Origin: Planctomycetota bacterium
Lineage (GTDB): Bacteria > Planctomycetota > UBA1135 > UBA2386
Assembly (NCBI GenBank): GCA_014192625.1
Contig: BJHM01000031.1
Coordinates: 1 to 44,451, forward strand
Length of the DNA: 44,451 nucleotides
Direction of reading: 5' to 3'
Part shown: one piece after another, positions 34,047 to 41,579 of the stretch
Numbering within the stretch: the stretch's first letter is position 1
Layout of the letters: every line of letters starts with the position of its first letter
Translations under genes and position numbers: made by a program
Notes under the pieces: model-generated
What the model was told of the DNA's origin: nothing
Database searches by the model: none
Seen by the model: only the letters and a program-made list of their open reading frames with translations

Positions 34047-35456
34047 TCAGTAGCCCAATACTGCGTGTATGCCGTTCGAGATTGCGCCGTTGCCGTTTGG
34101 TGCGGCACTGTCGAGCGTCAAGACCTGTGACCAAAGCTGCAGGTCAAGGAAGTTGGGTGTGGAGGGGATGGCAATGGTGCTGGTGGCGGTGCCACCAAAG
34201 CCCAGCGTAAATAGCGCTAGGTCAGCACTCGTCTCGAGGCTGCAACCGCCAAAGCCGATAGGCGCGAGGTTGTAGGGCAATGGGCCAAATGCCGACTGGC
34301 TGTTGCTAAATCCGTGCAGCACAAATAACGGGCACACTGCACCAGATAGATTGCCAGCGTCCAGCGTGTAAGTGCTGGCTAGGACTGGCAGGCTGGTGGC
34401 GACCAGTGACGGGGTGCCAGCATTACCAGCGCAGCCTCGCCCGTAGGGGCCTGCGAGCGCAGTCGACCTGCCGGCGTAGATATATGTTTCGTTGGGTGCG
34501 CCGCCCGGACCGCTGCCGGCAATGTAGTAGAATTGATTGCGCAGTGTGTCATACGCGGCATAGCCCAACGTGCCACGGGTCGGCCCAGCATTGGCCAAAG
34601 CCTGCGTCCAGTTTGTGCCATCATACTGCCAAACGATGCGTTGCATGACGCCACCGGTGTAGCCGCCGTAGAGCAGCGCACGACCATGGAGATCGTCATA
34701 GACCATCGACGTGCGGTAGCCGGTGGCTGGCGCATTTGCAGTGGTGCGCAGATACCAATTGGTGCCGTCAAACTCGTAGGTGGTCCGGTAATCGGTGCCC
34801 GGCGACAGGCCGTTATATCCACCGAACATCACGGTCACGCCTCGGCCCTTGTCAAAGGTCATGCCGGGCGACTCGATGCCTGGCGGGATTGTCGCGGTTG
34901 CCGCTTGCGCCCAAGTGCTGCCGTCATACTCCCAAGTTTGTTGTGCCTGGGCGCCGGCGCCACTCTGTGACCCATACATCACGGCTTTGCCGCGGCGACT
35001 GTCGAATGCCATGGCATAGAACGCTCGCGCCGTGGCCGAGACCGGCGTCAAAATCTGAATCCAGTTTAGACCGTCAAATTCCCACGTGTCATTGGCAACC
35101 GCCGTGACCGTGGGCGAGCGGCCGCCAAAAGTGATCACGCGGGCACGGAGCGAGTCGTAGACCATCTGGTGGCCCCAGCGCGCTGGTGGCGTGGTCGGAG
35201 GTGCCAACTGCGTATAGGTTGTTCCGTCAAACAGCCAAGTATCGTCCATCGCCGCAGTCACTCCGCTCTGTAAGCCGCCGTAGAGCAACACACCGGCGTT
35301 CCCGAGGCTAAACGCGGCGCCGCCGCCGTATCGAGAGCTGGTCGGGGTCGGTTGCGGGAAAGGCGCATTGGCCAATTGAGTCCAAGTCTGAGCGGCTGCG
35401 TTTGCTGATAGGGTCGCGAGCAGTATGAGAATGGTCTTTGTGCTATTGCGTGTCAT
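34047..35456 (-). CDS. Secreted Kelch-like beta-propeller protein
   Basis: A 469-residue exported protein (signal peptide residues about 7-22). At least five repeats of about 50 residues share the pattern R-x-G-H-x-M-V-Y-D...R-x-x-V-x-x-F-G-G...D-T-W-E-F-D-G-x-x-W, which is typical of Kelch / galactose-oxidase-type propellers. The C-terminal 130 residues form a separate module with GRGCAGNAGTPSL, CSLETSADLALFTLGFG and FLDLQLWSQVL, similar in layout to the C terminus of the protein at 19361. Propellers of this sort bind partners; no copper-radical active site is evident. Confidence 0.85.
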   Translation of the reverse strand: MTRNSTKTILILLATLSANAAAQTWTQLANAPFPQPTPTSSRYGGGAAFSLGNAGVLLYGGLQSGVTAAMDDTWLFDGTTYTQLAPPTTPPARWGHQMVYDSLRARVITFGGRSPTVTAVANDTWEFDGLNWIQILTPVSATARAFYAMAFDSRRGKAVMYGSQSGAGAQAQQTWEYDGSTWAQAATATIPPGIESPGMTFDKGRGVTVMFGGYNGLSPGTDYRTTYEFDGTNWYLRTTANAPATGYRTSMVYDDLHGRALLYGGYTGGVMQRIVWQYDGTNWTQALANAGPTRGTLGYAAYDTLRNQFYYIAGSGPGGAPNETYIYAGRSTALAGPYGRGCAGNAGTPSLVATSLPVLASTYTLDAGNLSGAVCPLFVLHGFSNSQSAFGPLPYNLAPIGFGGCSLETSADLALFTLGFGGTATSTIAIPSTPNFLDLQLWSQVLTLDSAAPNGNGAISNGIHAVLGY

Positions 35457-35822
35457 GGCAGGTCTTCTGGCAGTGTGTTTGTGGTTGGCGGTTTGGTAGC
35501 TCTGAACCGGCAACGGCGGGCGAGCATGTGTAGAAAGGAAATCGCGAGTTTGCCATGGGACGTTGTAAAGGGCGGTCCTTGGAGTAACGCGAAGGCGGGG
35601 ACGCTTGGCGTAAGGCAACCGTGCAGCCGAGGGTAAAACGCGGAAACAGTGGGGATGGCTCGGAACATCCTCGGCACCATGCACGCGGCCCTTAGCCGCT
35701 TCGTGCGTCACCGCGCGCTTTGCTTTGTATCGCAATTCGCATTGCTGATAGCGGCACGATTTACCCATCAGCGGGCACCTACGCCGGCGCTTTGCAGCGA
35801 CCGGCGGGTAAGAGGCTTTGAG
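35457..35822. other. 366-bp gap between Kelch-like gene and helicase end
   Basis: It holds the promoter region of the Kelch-like gene and the hairpin at 35782-35806 after the helicase. No gene is recognised. Confidence 0.5.
35782..35806 (-). terminator. GNRA-capped hairpin downstream of the helicase gene
   Basis: Read on the minus strand, CGCCGG-T-CGCT-GCAA-AGCG-CCGGCG gives a 10-bp stem with a one-base bulge and a GCAA tetraloop. It begins 16 nt after the helicase stop. There is no T-run, so it may be a 3'-end stabiliser as easily as a terminator. Confidence 0.45.
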
Positions 35823-37424
35823 TTAGCGACCGCGCGGCTTGCGTCTGCCGCCGCCACCACCACCACCGCCACCGCCACCGCCATTACCGCCACCATTACC
35901 AAAGTTAGGGTTGCTGCCATAACCACCGCCACTGCTGCCACTGCCCTGTTGGCGCGGTGGGCGCGGACTAACGGGGCGCGGGTTTTTGGTTGGTGCCGGT
36001 TGTTTTGTCACGGGCTCTGGCAGGTAGCCAAATGGCATCTCGTCGTAGCGTTGCTCAGTTGGCCGCTGCGTCACTGGTCGCTGCGGTTGCTGCAGCGGGT
36101 GCGAATTGCGGTAGGTGCTTGGCTGCGGCCGCTGGCCTTGGCGAGGTGATCCGTATGGACTTGGGCCACGCGATTGTCCAGGCCGTTGAAACTGACCCGG
36201 CTTTGGCTGACCCGGCTTTGGCCGCCCCTGCCGGGGCTGCTGGCGCGGCCGCTCGTCACTGTCGACCGTCGACGCGATTTGTGGCGTGCTCGGCACCGGC
36301 TGGTCGCCAATCACCGTCAGTCGCTGGCGGATCAGCTTCTCGATATCGCGCAAGTATTCGCGTTCTTCGGGCGCGCAAAACGACAACGACGTGCCGCTGC
36401 GGCCGGCGCGAGCGGTGCGACCGATGCGGTGCACATACTGCTCACTGACATTGGGAAGGTCGTAGTTGATGACATGCGTGATGCTCGGCACGTCGATGCC
36501 GCGCGCCGCGATGTCGGTGGCGACAAGCACGCGCACCGAGCCATCGCGGAATGCTTCGAGTGCTTTCTCGCGCGCCGACTGCGACTTGTTGCCGTGGATT
36601 GCCAGCGCTTCTTCACGGTGCTTCTTCAGGTGTTTCACCACCTTGTCAGCGCCATGCTTCGTGCGTGTAAAAATCAGCACGCGCTCGATCTCTGGTTGCT
36701 CCAGCACCGCGCGCAGCAGTTCGTCCTTCTGCCGTTTTTCGCGAACGTAGTAGACGAACTGTTCGACCTTCTCCGCGGTCGTCGCCTGTGGGGTGACTTC
36801 GACGCGGATCGGGTTGATCAGCAGCGAGCGCGCCAGCTTTTGGATGTTGGGTGGCATCGTTGCCGAGAACAACATCGAGTGCCGCTCGCGCGGCAGTTGG
36901 CGGATTACGCGCTCGACATCTGGCAGGAAGCCCATGTCGAGCATGCGGTCAGCCTCGTCAAGCACGAAGACCTCGACCGTGCGCAGCGACAGGTGGCGTT
37001 GCTTGATCAGGTCTAGCAGGCGGCCCGGCGTGGCGACGATGATGTCGATGCCGTTGCGCACTGCCTGCACTTGCGGGTTTTGCCCGACACCGCCAAAGAT
37101 CACGGTGTTGCTGAGGCCGAGATTTTGGCCATACGCGGTAAAGCTGTCGGCGATCTGCGAGGCAAGTTCGCGCGTTGGCGACAAGACCAAAACGCGGGTT
37201 GAACGTGGCTCGGGGCGAACCGGATGTTGCGACAGCCGTTGCAAAATCGGCAGCGCAAAGGCGGCCGTCTTACCAGTGCCAGTTTGTGCGATGCCGAGTA
37301 AGTCTCGGCCCAGAAGCAGGGGCGGGATCGACTGCTCCTGAATCGGGGTCGGGGTGGTGTAAGAACGCGCAGTAAGCGCACGGAGGAGCGGCTCGATCAG
37401 CCGTAGATCATGGAACGAAGGCAT
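35823..37424 (-). CDS. DEAD-box RNA helicase (RhlE-like) with low-complexity C-terminal tail
   Basis: A 533-residue ATP-dependent RNA helicase. The Q motif is in PTPIQEQSIPP, motif I in AQTGTGKT, Ia in PTRELA, II in VLDEADRMLD, III in SAT, and VI in HRIGRTARAGRSG. All are intact. After about residue 375 comes a Pro/Gln/Arg/Gly tail, with PKPGQ repeats and a final polyglycine run before RRKPRGR, which probably binds RNA. RhlE/DeaD proteins act in ribosome assembly and RNA decay, often at low temperature. The start at 37424 is set by homology. The frame is open for 142 more codons, so the leader could be long and structured. Confidence 0.95.
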   Translation of the reverse strand: MPSFHDLRLIEPLLRALTARSYTTPTPIQEQSIPPLLLGRDLLGIAQTGTGKTAAFALPILQRLSQHPVRPEPRSTRVLVLSPTRELASQIADSFTAYGQNLGLSNTVIFGGVGQNPQVQAVRNGIDIIVATPGRLLDLIKQRHLSLRTVEVFVLDEADRMLDMGFLPDVERVIRQLPRERHSMLFSATMPPNIQKLARSLLINPIRVEVTPQATTAEKVEQFVYYVREKRQKDELLRAVLEQPEIERVLIFTRTKHGADKVVKHLKKHREEALAIHGNKSQSAREKALEAFRDGSVRVLVATDIAARGIDVPSITHVINYDLPNVSEQYVHRIGRTARAGRSGTSLSFCAPEEREYLRDIEKLIRQRLTVIGDQPVPSTPQIASTVDSDERPRQQPRQGRPKPGQPKPGQFQRPGQSRGPSPYGSPRQGQRPQPSTYRNSHPLQQPQRPVTQRPTEQRYDEMPFGYLPEPVTKQPAPTKNPRPVSPRPPRQQGSGSSGGGYGSNPNFGNGGGNGGGGGGGGGGGGRRKPRGR

Positions 37425-38252
37425 ACAAAGTCTCGCGAACAGGAATCGAGCCAGGGGGCCCGAAGACGCGAGAGTGGACGCCGGTCCGCACGCGCGATTA
37501 GCCAAACAGCTTAGACGATTGCGTAGGCGAAGCGAAGGGGCGATACAGGCACCTCGCCCCTGGCTTGCATACGGCAAGGGTTGAAACTTGGCCAAAGTCA
37601 CCTGCGAAGGAAGCCCAGTGACACTCTGTGCGGCCTGCCGCCAAAGAGGGCTCTTTGGCCAGCGTGTTTGCTGGTGATTGCGATTTGTCGCGCCGGTGGC
37701 ACCACGTTTTGGCCGATGCCACGGGCCTTTTGGCTGCCCGTTGGAGAGGCCGCTTCTGCGGCACGGCGCGCTCTGGCGAGGCAACGTATTCTGTTCGCTT
37801 TGCCTCGCGAAGGCCCTTGTCAAACGGTCGTCAGTCCGCTTGTCGCGCATCGTTGTGGAGCCACCGCGCCTTTGTGGCCTGCCCGTAAAAACAATCGAAC
37901 GGCAAAGTCACAGGTCGTGTGGGTGGTGCAACGCGAGCGGCTGGTCGGCTGCGGGTGCGGGATTCTGCGGCAACGAAAACTGCCCAGAGGTGTGCCGCAG
38001 AATCGTGCCGTGGCCCCGATCGCTTGATCGGTAAAGGCGGGCCACGATGCATGGAGTTGCGACATTCCGCCCTTCGAAATTAGCGGCCAGCGCATTCAGT
38101 GTGAGGTGCTTTCAATTCTGGCAGATGGTTGGGATCTTCTGATTGCACACCCATCTGGCGTCGGTTTAGCGATGGCTTTACGGCCCGTTAGCGGGAGGGT
38201 TGGTGCACGCCGTGGTGGTGATCGACAGGGCGGGTTTTTCCTGTTCCGCCAG

Positions 38253-38362
38253 CTCGTGACCAAGCTTGCGCAAGAACTCCACTGCGCCGCGCAAAGGTGG
38301 GCGCATGGCTCAGATCTCGAAAACCTCGTGACCAAGCTTGCGCAAGAACTCCACTGCGCCGC
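38253..38362. repeat. Two identical 38-bp direct repeats, 72 bp apart
   Basis: Copies at 38253-38290 and 38325-38362 are identical, separated by 34 bp of unrelated sequence, with start-to-start spacing of 72 bp (24 codons). In the minus strand both are read in the same frame as GAVEFLRKLGHE, each preceded by an ATG 8-9 codons before or less. Confidence 0.9.
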
Positions 38363-38383
38363 TTCGCTCGTAGCAGCGCATGG
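38312..38383 (-). CDS. Possible 23-codon micro-ORF containing the repeated peptide
   Basis: The minus-strand frame from ATG 38383 encodes a peptide beginning MRCYERS, followed by GAVEFLRKLGHE and ending VFEI. A second frame in register follows the stop and starts at an ATG (MRPPLR), continuing through the same GAVEFLRKLGHE and then LAEQEKPALSI to a stop at about 38186. Both could be fragments of one longer gene broken by duplication. There is no ribosome-binding site, and translation is speculative. Confidence 0.25.
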
Positions 38384-38414
38384 CAGTAGCGCGCGTTTGG
38401 ACTAGGGCACTCGC

Positions 38415-39314
38415 TCAATCTTTTGCGGCGGCAAGCGCTGCTTGCACGGTCGCGAAGTAGATGTCGACCGTGTCGTCGAGCCGCTTGCCGTAACCGCCGC
38501 CCATCACCGTGACGCACGGCAATTTGCGCGCACGAATCGCCGCGTAGACCAGTTGGTCGCGGCGCAGGATGCCGTCCTTGGTCAGTGCGAGCGTGCCGAG
38601 GCGATCGCCTTCATGCGGATCCGCGCCCGACAAGAACAGCACGAACTGCGGCTCGCTGCGTGCAAAGGCAAGATCGAGGCCAGTGGTCAAGGCGGCGAGG
38701 TAGTCAACGTCGCGCGTGCCCGTTGGCAACGCGATGTCGAGGTCGCTTTGCGCCTTCGTTGCGGGAAAGTTGCGGTCGCCGTGGATGCTGAAGGTAAACA
38801 CGCTGTCGTCGTGCGCGAAAATCGCGGCCGTGCCGTCACCCTGATGCACATCGGTATCAATAATCAGGACGCGCTCGATGCCGTGCTGCTGTAGAACGCG
38901 CGCGCTGACTGCGCAATCGTTGAACACGCAGTAGCCAGCCCCTTGATCGCGTCGCGCGTGATGTGTGCCACCGGCAAGGTAGAGGCTCGCGCCGTCCGAC
39001 AGCGCGGCATGGCTAGCGGCGACCGTTGCGCCACAACTGCGCAGCGTCCGCTCGACCAGGCAGGGCGACCACGGAAAGCCGATCCGCTGCATCGCCTCCC
39101 TGGTCATGCGGCCGTGGCAGAAGTCGTCCACGTAGCCCGCTTCATGCACGAGCAGCAGGTCCTCGAGCAGGACCCTCGGAGCGGGCACCAATATTGCACC
39201 GGCAGAACGGGGCAGCTGTTCTACCCGTTCGCGCAGCAGTCCATACTTGGTCAATGGGAAGCGATGTTCGACCGGCAGCGGGAACGTGTAGCGATCGGAA
39301 TGGAAGACCTGCAC
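38415..39314 (-). CDS. Histone deacetylase family protein
   Basis: A 299-residue zinc amidohydrolase of the histone-deacetylase/AcuC/APAH superfamily, removing acyl groups from lysine or polyamines. GGTHHARRDQGAGYCVFND contains the tandem catalytic histidines. IDTDVHQGDGTAAIF supplies zinc ligands (Asp, His), and LSGADPHEGD supplies the third. The GTG at 39314 (VQVFHSDRYTFPLP) begins where family members begin; the 64 residues upstream in frame are unrelated. Substrates are not predictable from sequence. It precedes the repeated micro-ORF region. Confidence 0.92.
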   Translation of the reverse strand: MQVFHSDRYTFPLPVEHRFPLTKYGLLRERVEQLPRSAGAILVPAPRVLLEDLLLVHEAGYVDDFCHGRMTREAMQRIGFPWSPCLVERTLRSCGATVAASHAALSDGASLYLAGGTHHARRDQGAGYCVFNDCAVSARVLQQHGIERVLIIDTDVHQGDGTAAIFAHDDSVFTFSIHGDRNFPATKAQSDLDIALPTGTRDVDYLAALTTGLDLAFARSEPQFVLFLSGADPHEGDRLGTLALTKDGILRRDQLVYAAIRARKLPCVTVMGGGYGKRLDDTVDIYFATVQAALAAAKD

Positions 39315-39767
39315 GCAGATAGGGTAGCGGTCCTTGTCATGGATCTGTCTACCGGCCGCATTCTTGGCCTGTGCTAGAGGGCTTTGGCATGTAGCCACAG
39401 TCGTCGGCCCTAAGCCCCACGGAGCCGGGGCCTGGGGGGCTACTGCCCGGGGGGCAGGGCAGAGGGGGCTGTGGCGGCGGGCGCGGGATATGGACTTTCT
39501 ACGCATTCGCGGCGCAGGGGAGGGCAGGGCAGAGGGGGCTGTGGCGGCGGGCGCGGGCGGCGGCTTCCGCCAAAACTGGCGGCTAGGACTTTGGGCAAAC
39601 GCCTAGGTTGGTTTGGGAATCTGTGCAGAGTTCTCAGAGGCCCGTTGCCCAAAGTCGGGAGCGCGCTATGGTTTCCCGCCCTTTCGTCAACCGTGCCTAC
39701 CGTCCTTGTGCGGATGCGGTGATGAAAGCTTTAGCCTCCCTACTGAACCGTCCGAAATCCGAGCCTC
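39315..39767. other. 453-bp divergent gap between HDAC-like gene and rpsU
   Basis: It must contain both promoters. It holds a 36-bp direct repeat pair (39452-39557) and otherwise no recognised feature. The last 100 bp before rpsU may be a leader, but no known riboswitch or autoregulatory structure was identified. Confidence 0.5.
39452..39557. repeat. Two 36-bp G-rich direct repeats, 70 bp apart
   Basis: The copies at 39452-39487 and 39522-39557 are identical. Each starts with GGGCAGGGCAGAGGGGGCTG and is strongly G-rich on the plus strand, with four or more G-runs of three or more bases, so G-quadruplex formation is possible. They lie between a HDAC-like gene and rpsU. Confidence 0.9.
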
Positions 39768-40103
39768 ATGATCCGAGTCCAGGTCCGTCCGAATGAGCCA
39801 CTCGAAGCTGCGCTCCGTCGCTTTAAGCGTCAGTGCAACTACGCCGGCATCTTTCGTCTCGCCAAGAAATACGCATACCACGAAAAGTCGAGCGACAAGC
39901 GTCGCCGCGAAGAGCGTGAGCGCATTCGCAATATCGTGATCGCGGAGCGCAAGCGCAGTGGTGCGCCGTCCCCACGTCCGAACAAGAAGCGCCGCTTGCG
40001 CAACTCGTCCGTGCGTCCGGGTTCACGCTCCAACAGCAACGAGCCGGACTTCGACCCGTTGACTGCCGATACCACGATCGTCAGGTCGCCCGCCGCTCAG
40101 TGA
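39768..40103 (+). CDS. rpsU: 30S ribosomal protein bS21 with extended C terminus
   Basis: The first 60 residues match bS21: VRPNEPLEAALRRFKRQCNYAG, then HEKSSDKRRREERERIR. At 111 residues it is about 40-50 longer than usual; the extension is basic and Ser/Pro/Asn-rich. bS21 sits at the small-subunit platform near the anti-Shine-Dalgarno region and affects initiation. This fits loosely with the scarcity of Shine-Dalgarno sequences in this window, though that link is speculative. The stop codon is the first triplet of a 12-bp tandem repeat. Confidence 0.93.
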   Translation: MIRVQVRPNEPLEAALRRFKRQCNYAGIFRLAKKYAYHEKSSDKRRREERERIRNIVIAERKRSGAPSPRPNKKRRLRNSSVRPGSRSNSNEPDFDPLTADTTIVRSPAAQ

Positions 40104-40148
40104 TGGCCTGAGTGATGGCCTGAGTGATGGCCTGAGTGATGGCCTGAG
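40101..40148 (+). repeat. Four perfect tandem copies of TGATGGCCTGAG
   Basis: The 12-bp unit repeats four times exactly, starting at the rpsU stop codon. Imperfect copies (GCCTGAG, GCCTGAT, ATGGCCTCAG) continue to about 40210. Because 12 is a multiple of three, each unit gives a stop in frame with rpsU. Confidence 0.95.
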
Positions 40149-40261
40149 TGCGACGGTTTGCCTGAGCGCAAAGGTCTGGGCGTGACCGCCTGATTGCGAT
40201 GGCCTCAGTGCTGTCGCAGGCGGCGCTGAAGGTGGCTCGGCTGTGTCAGTGTGGGTGCCCC

Positions 40262-41272
40262 ATGTTGCCAAAATATCGAGGCGCGCCGCCGCGGGATCTG
40301 AGCAAGCCACTTGAGGTGGTGCAGGTTTTGATCGACCTCAAAAACGATGGGCAGCGCCTCGATGTGGCGCTCGCGAGCGTGCTGCCCTGGCGCTCGCGGG
40401 AGAGCATTCACCGGATGCTTCATGGTGGCTTCATCTCGTTCGTAGACGGTCGAAAAGCGGTGGCATCGCGTCGGGTGAAGGCCGGGGACGCGATCGTGGT
40501 GAACGTTCCGCCGAGCGCGGAGCCAAAGCCGAACCCCGGTGCGGAAATGGATTTTCCGATCCTCTACGAGGATCGCTGGCTTTTGGCGATCGACAAGCCG
40601 CCAGGCATTGCGGTGCATCCTGCCGGCCGCCGATTGGATGGCACATTGATGCATGCGCTGCACCGCCGCTATCGAAGGCCAGATGCGCCGGAGCACGACG
40701 TGGTGCCGCGGCTGTTGCATCGTATTGATGTTGAGACTTCCGGCGTGATCGCGGTCGGCCTCGATGAGCAGTTTCATCACTTGGTGGCGCGGCAGTTTGA
40801 AGACCGGCTCGTGCAGAAGACCTACATGGCGGTGGTGCACGGCACGCCAACCGCGAGCGAGGGCACGATTGAGTTGTCGATCGGTCCTGCGCGCGGCTCC
40901 AAAGTGCGGCTCAAGCTCGAAGCGCGTTCGGACCACACCGGCCTGTCGGCGCTCACGCAATACCGGGTGGTGCGCAGCAACGAGCGTTTTTCCCTCGTCG
41001 AACTGAAGCCAAAGACCGGGCGCACGCATCAGCTCCGTGTGCACATGGCAGCGATCGGTCACCCCGTGGTCGGCGACAAGATCTACGGCGGCGACGAAGG
41101 CATCTTCTTAGAAAAGCTGCAGGGCGAACTCAGCCAGCAGCGCCGCGAGCAACTGGTGCTTGATCATCACGCGCTGCACTCCTGCGAGTTGCGATTTCAT
41201 CATCCGATGCTGGATCGCGAATTGGTGTTGCAGGCACCGCTGCCAAAAGACATCGCTGCACTCGTGCCGTGA
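40262..41272 (+). CDS. RluA-family pseudouridine synthase
   Basis: A 336-residue enzyme that isomerises uridine to pseudouridine in rRNA or tRNA. An S4-like RNA-binding domain (LDVALASVLPWRSRESIHRMLHGG...) precedes the catalytic domain, with the active-site aspartate in HRIDVETSG. YMAVVHGT, LKPKTGRTHQLRVHMA and HPVVGDKIYGG are typical. This layout fits RluD/RluC. The start at 40262 is chosen because the codons from 40199 derive from degenerate repeat sequence; the longer form adds 21 residues. The substrate position cannot be told. Confidence 0.93.
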   Translation: MLPKYRGAPPRDLSKPLEVVQVLIDLKNDGQRLDVALASVLPWRSRESIHRMLHGGFISFVDGRKAVASRRVKAGDAIVVNVPPSAEPKPNPGAEMDFPILYEDRWLLAIDKPPGIAVHPAGRRLDGTLMHALHRRYRRPDAPEHDVVPRLLHRIDVETSGVIAVGLDEQFHHLVARQFEDRLVQKTYMAVVHGTPTASEGTIELSIGPARGSKVRLKLEARSDHTGLSALTQYRVVRSNERFSLVELKPKTGRTHQLRVHMAAIGHPVVGDKIYGGDEGIFLEKLQGELSQQRREQLVLDHHALHSCELRFHHPMLDRELVLQAPLPKDIAALVP

Positions 41273-41282
41273 GCTCGGCGCG

Positions 41283-41483
41283 TCAGATCCGCAGCCAAAA
41301 TGGCGTGACGAGCCGATAGCGGTCGGTGTTGCTCGCTGGGTCTGGGCTCATCCGGTCATAAGCTTTAGCGGCCGGCACCGCGCTCGGCGGCTTGCTTGCG
41401 GCCGACACCCGGCGCGATTTTTCCGTAGCGCTCGCGCCAGAATTCTCATCGACAATCCGTTCTGCCTCGGTGGGTTCGCTCAT
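41283..41483 (-). CDS. Possible small hypothetical protein
   Basis: A 66-residue acidic-then-basic peptide beginning MSEPTEAERIVDENS and ending YRLVTPFWLRI. It lies downstream of the membrane-protein gene on the same strand, with 96 bp between. Absence of similarity and a low-complexity Ala/Ser middle make it uncertain. The remainder of the 307-bp gap has no feature. Confidence 0.35.
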   Translation of the reverse strand: MSEPTEAERIVDENSGASATEKSRRVSAASKPPSAVPAAKAYDRMSPDPASNTDRYRLVTPFWLRI

Positions 41484-41579
41484 TGCACGATCCTTTGCTA
41501 CAGCGCGGCAAATCTAAGTAAGGCCGATCAGCTTGGCAACCCGTGCCGGCAAGTGCTCAATACGGCCAACGGTCGTTGG

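Larger units (their letters stand above)
37425..38414. other. 990-bp gap upstream of the helicase; repeats near its right end
   Basis: No convincing gene was found. The portion next to the helicase is likely its promoter and leader. It is not obviously decayed coding sequence, although frames on both strands are long because stops are rare at this GC. Two 38-bp direct repeats lie at 38253-38362 with associated micro-ORFs. I looked for tmRNA and RNase P hallmarks in the gap and did not find them. Confidence 0.5.

Noticed and set aside
36174-37016. 280-residue plus-strand frame inside the helicase
   Set aside because: It is antisense to intact helicase motifs.
37425-38250. tmRNA or RNase P RNA in the 990-bp gap
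   Set aside because: I looked for a tRNA-like end, a tag reading frame and the conserved RNase P core motifs and did not find them on either strand.
40205-41062. 285-residue minus-strand frame inside the pseudouridine synthase
   Set aside because: It is an antisense shadow of the synthase.
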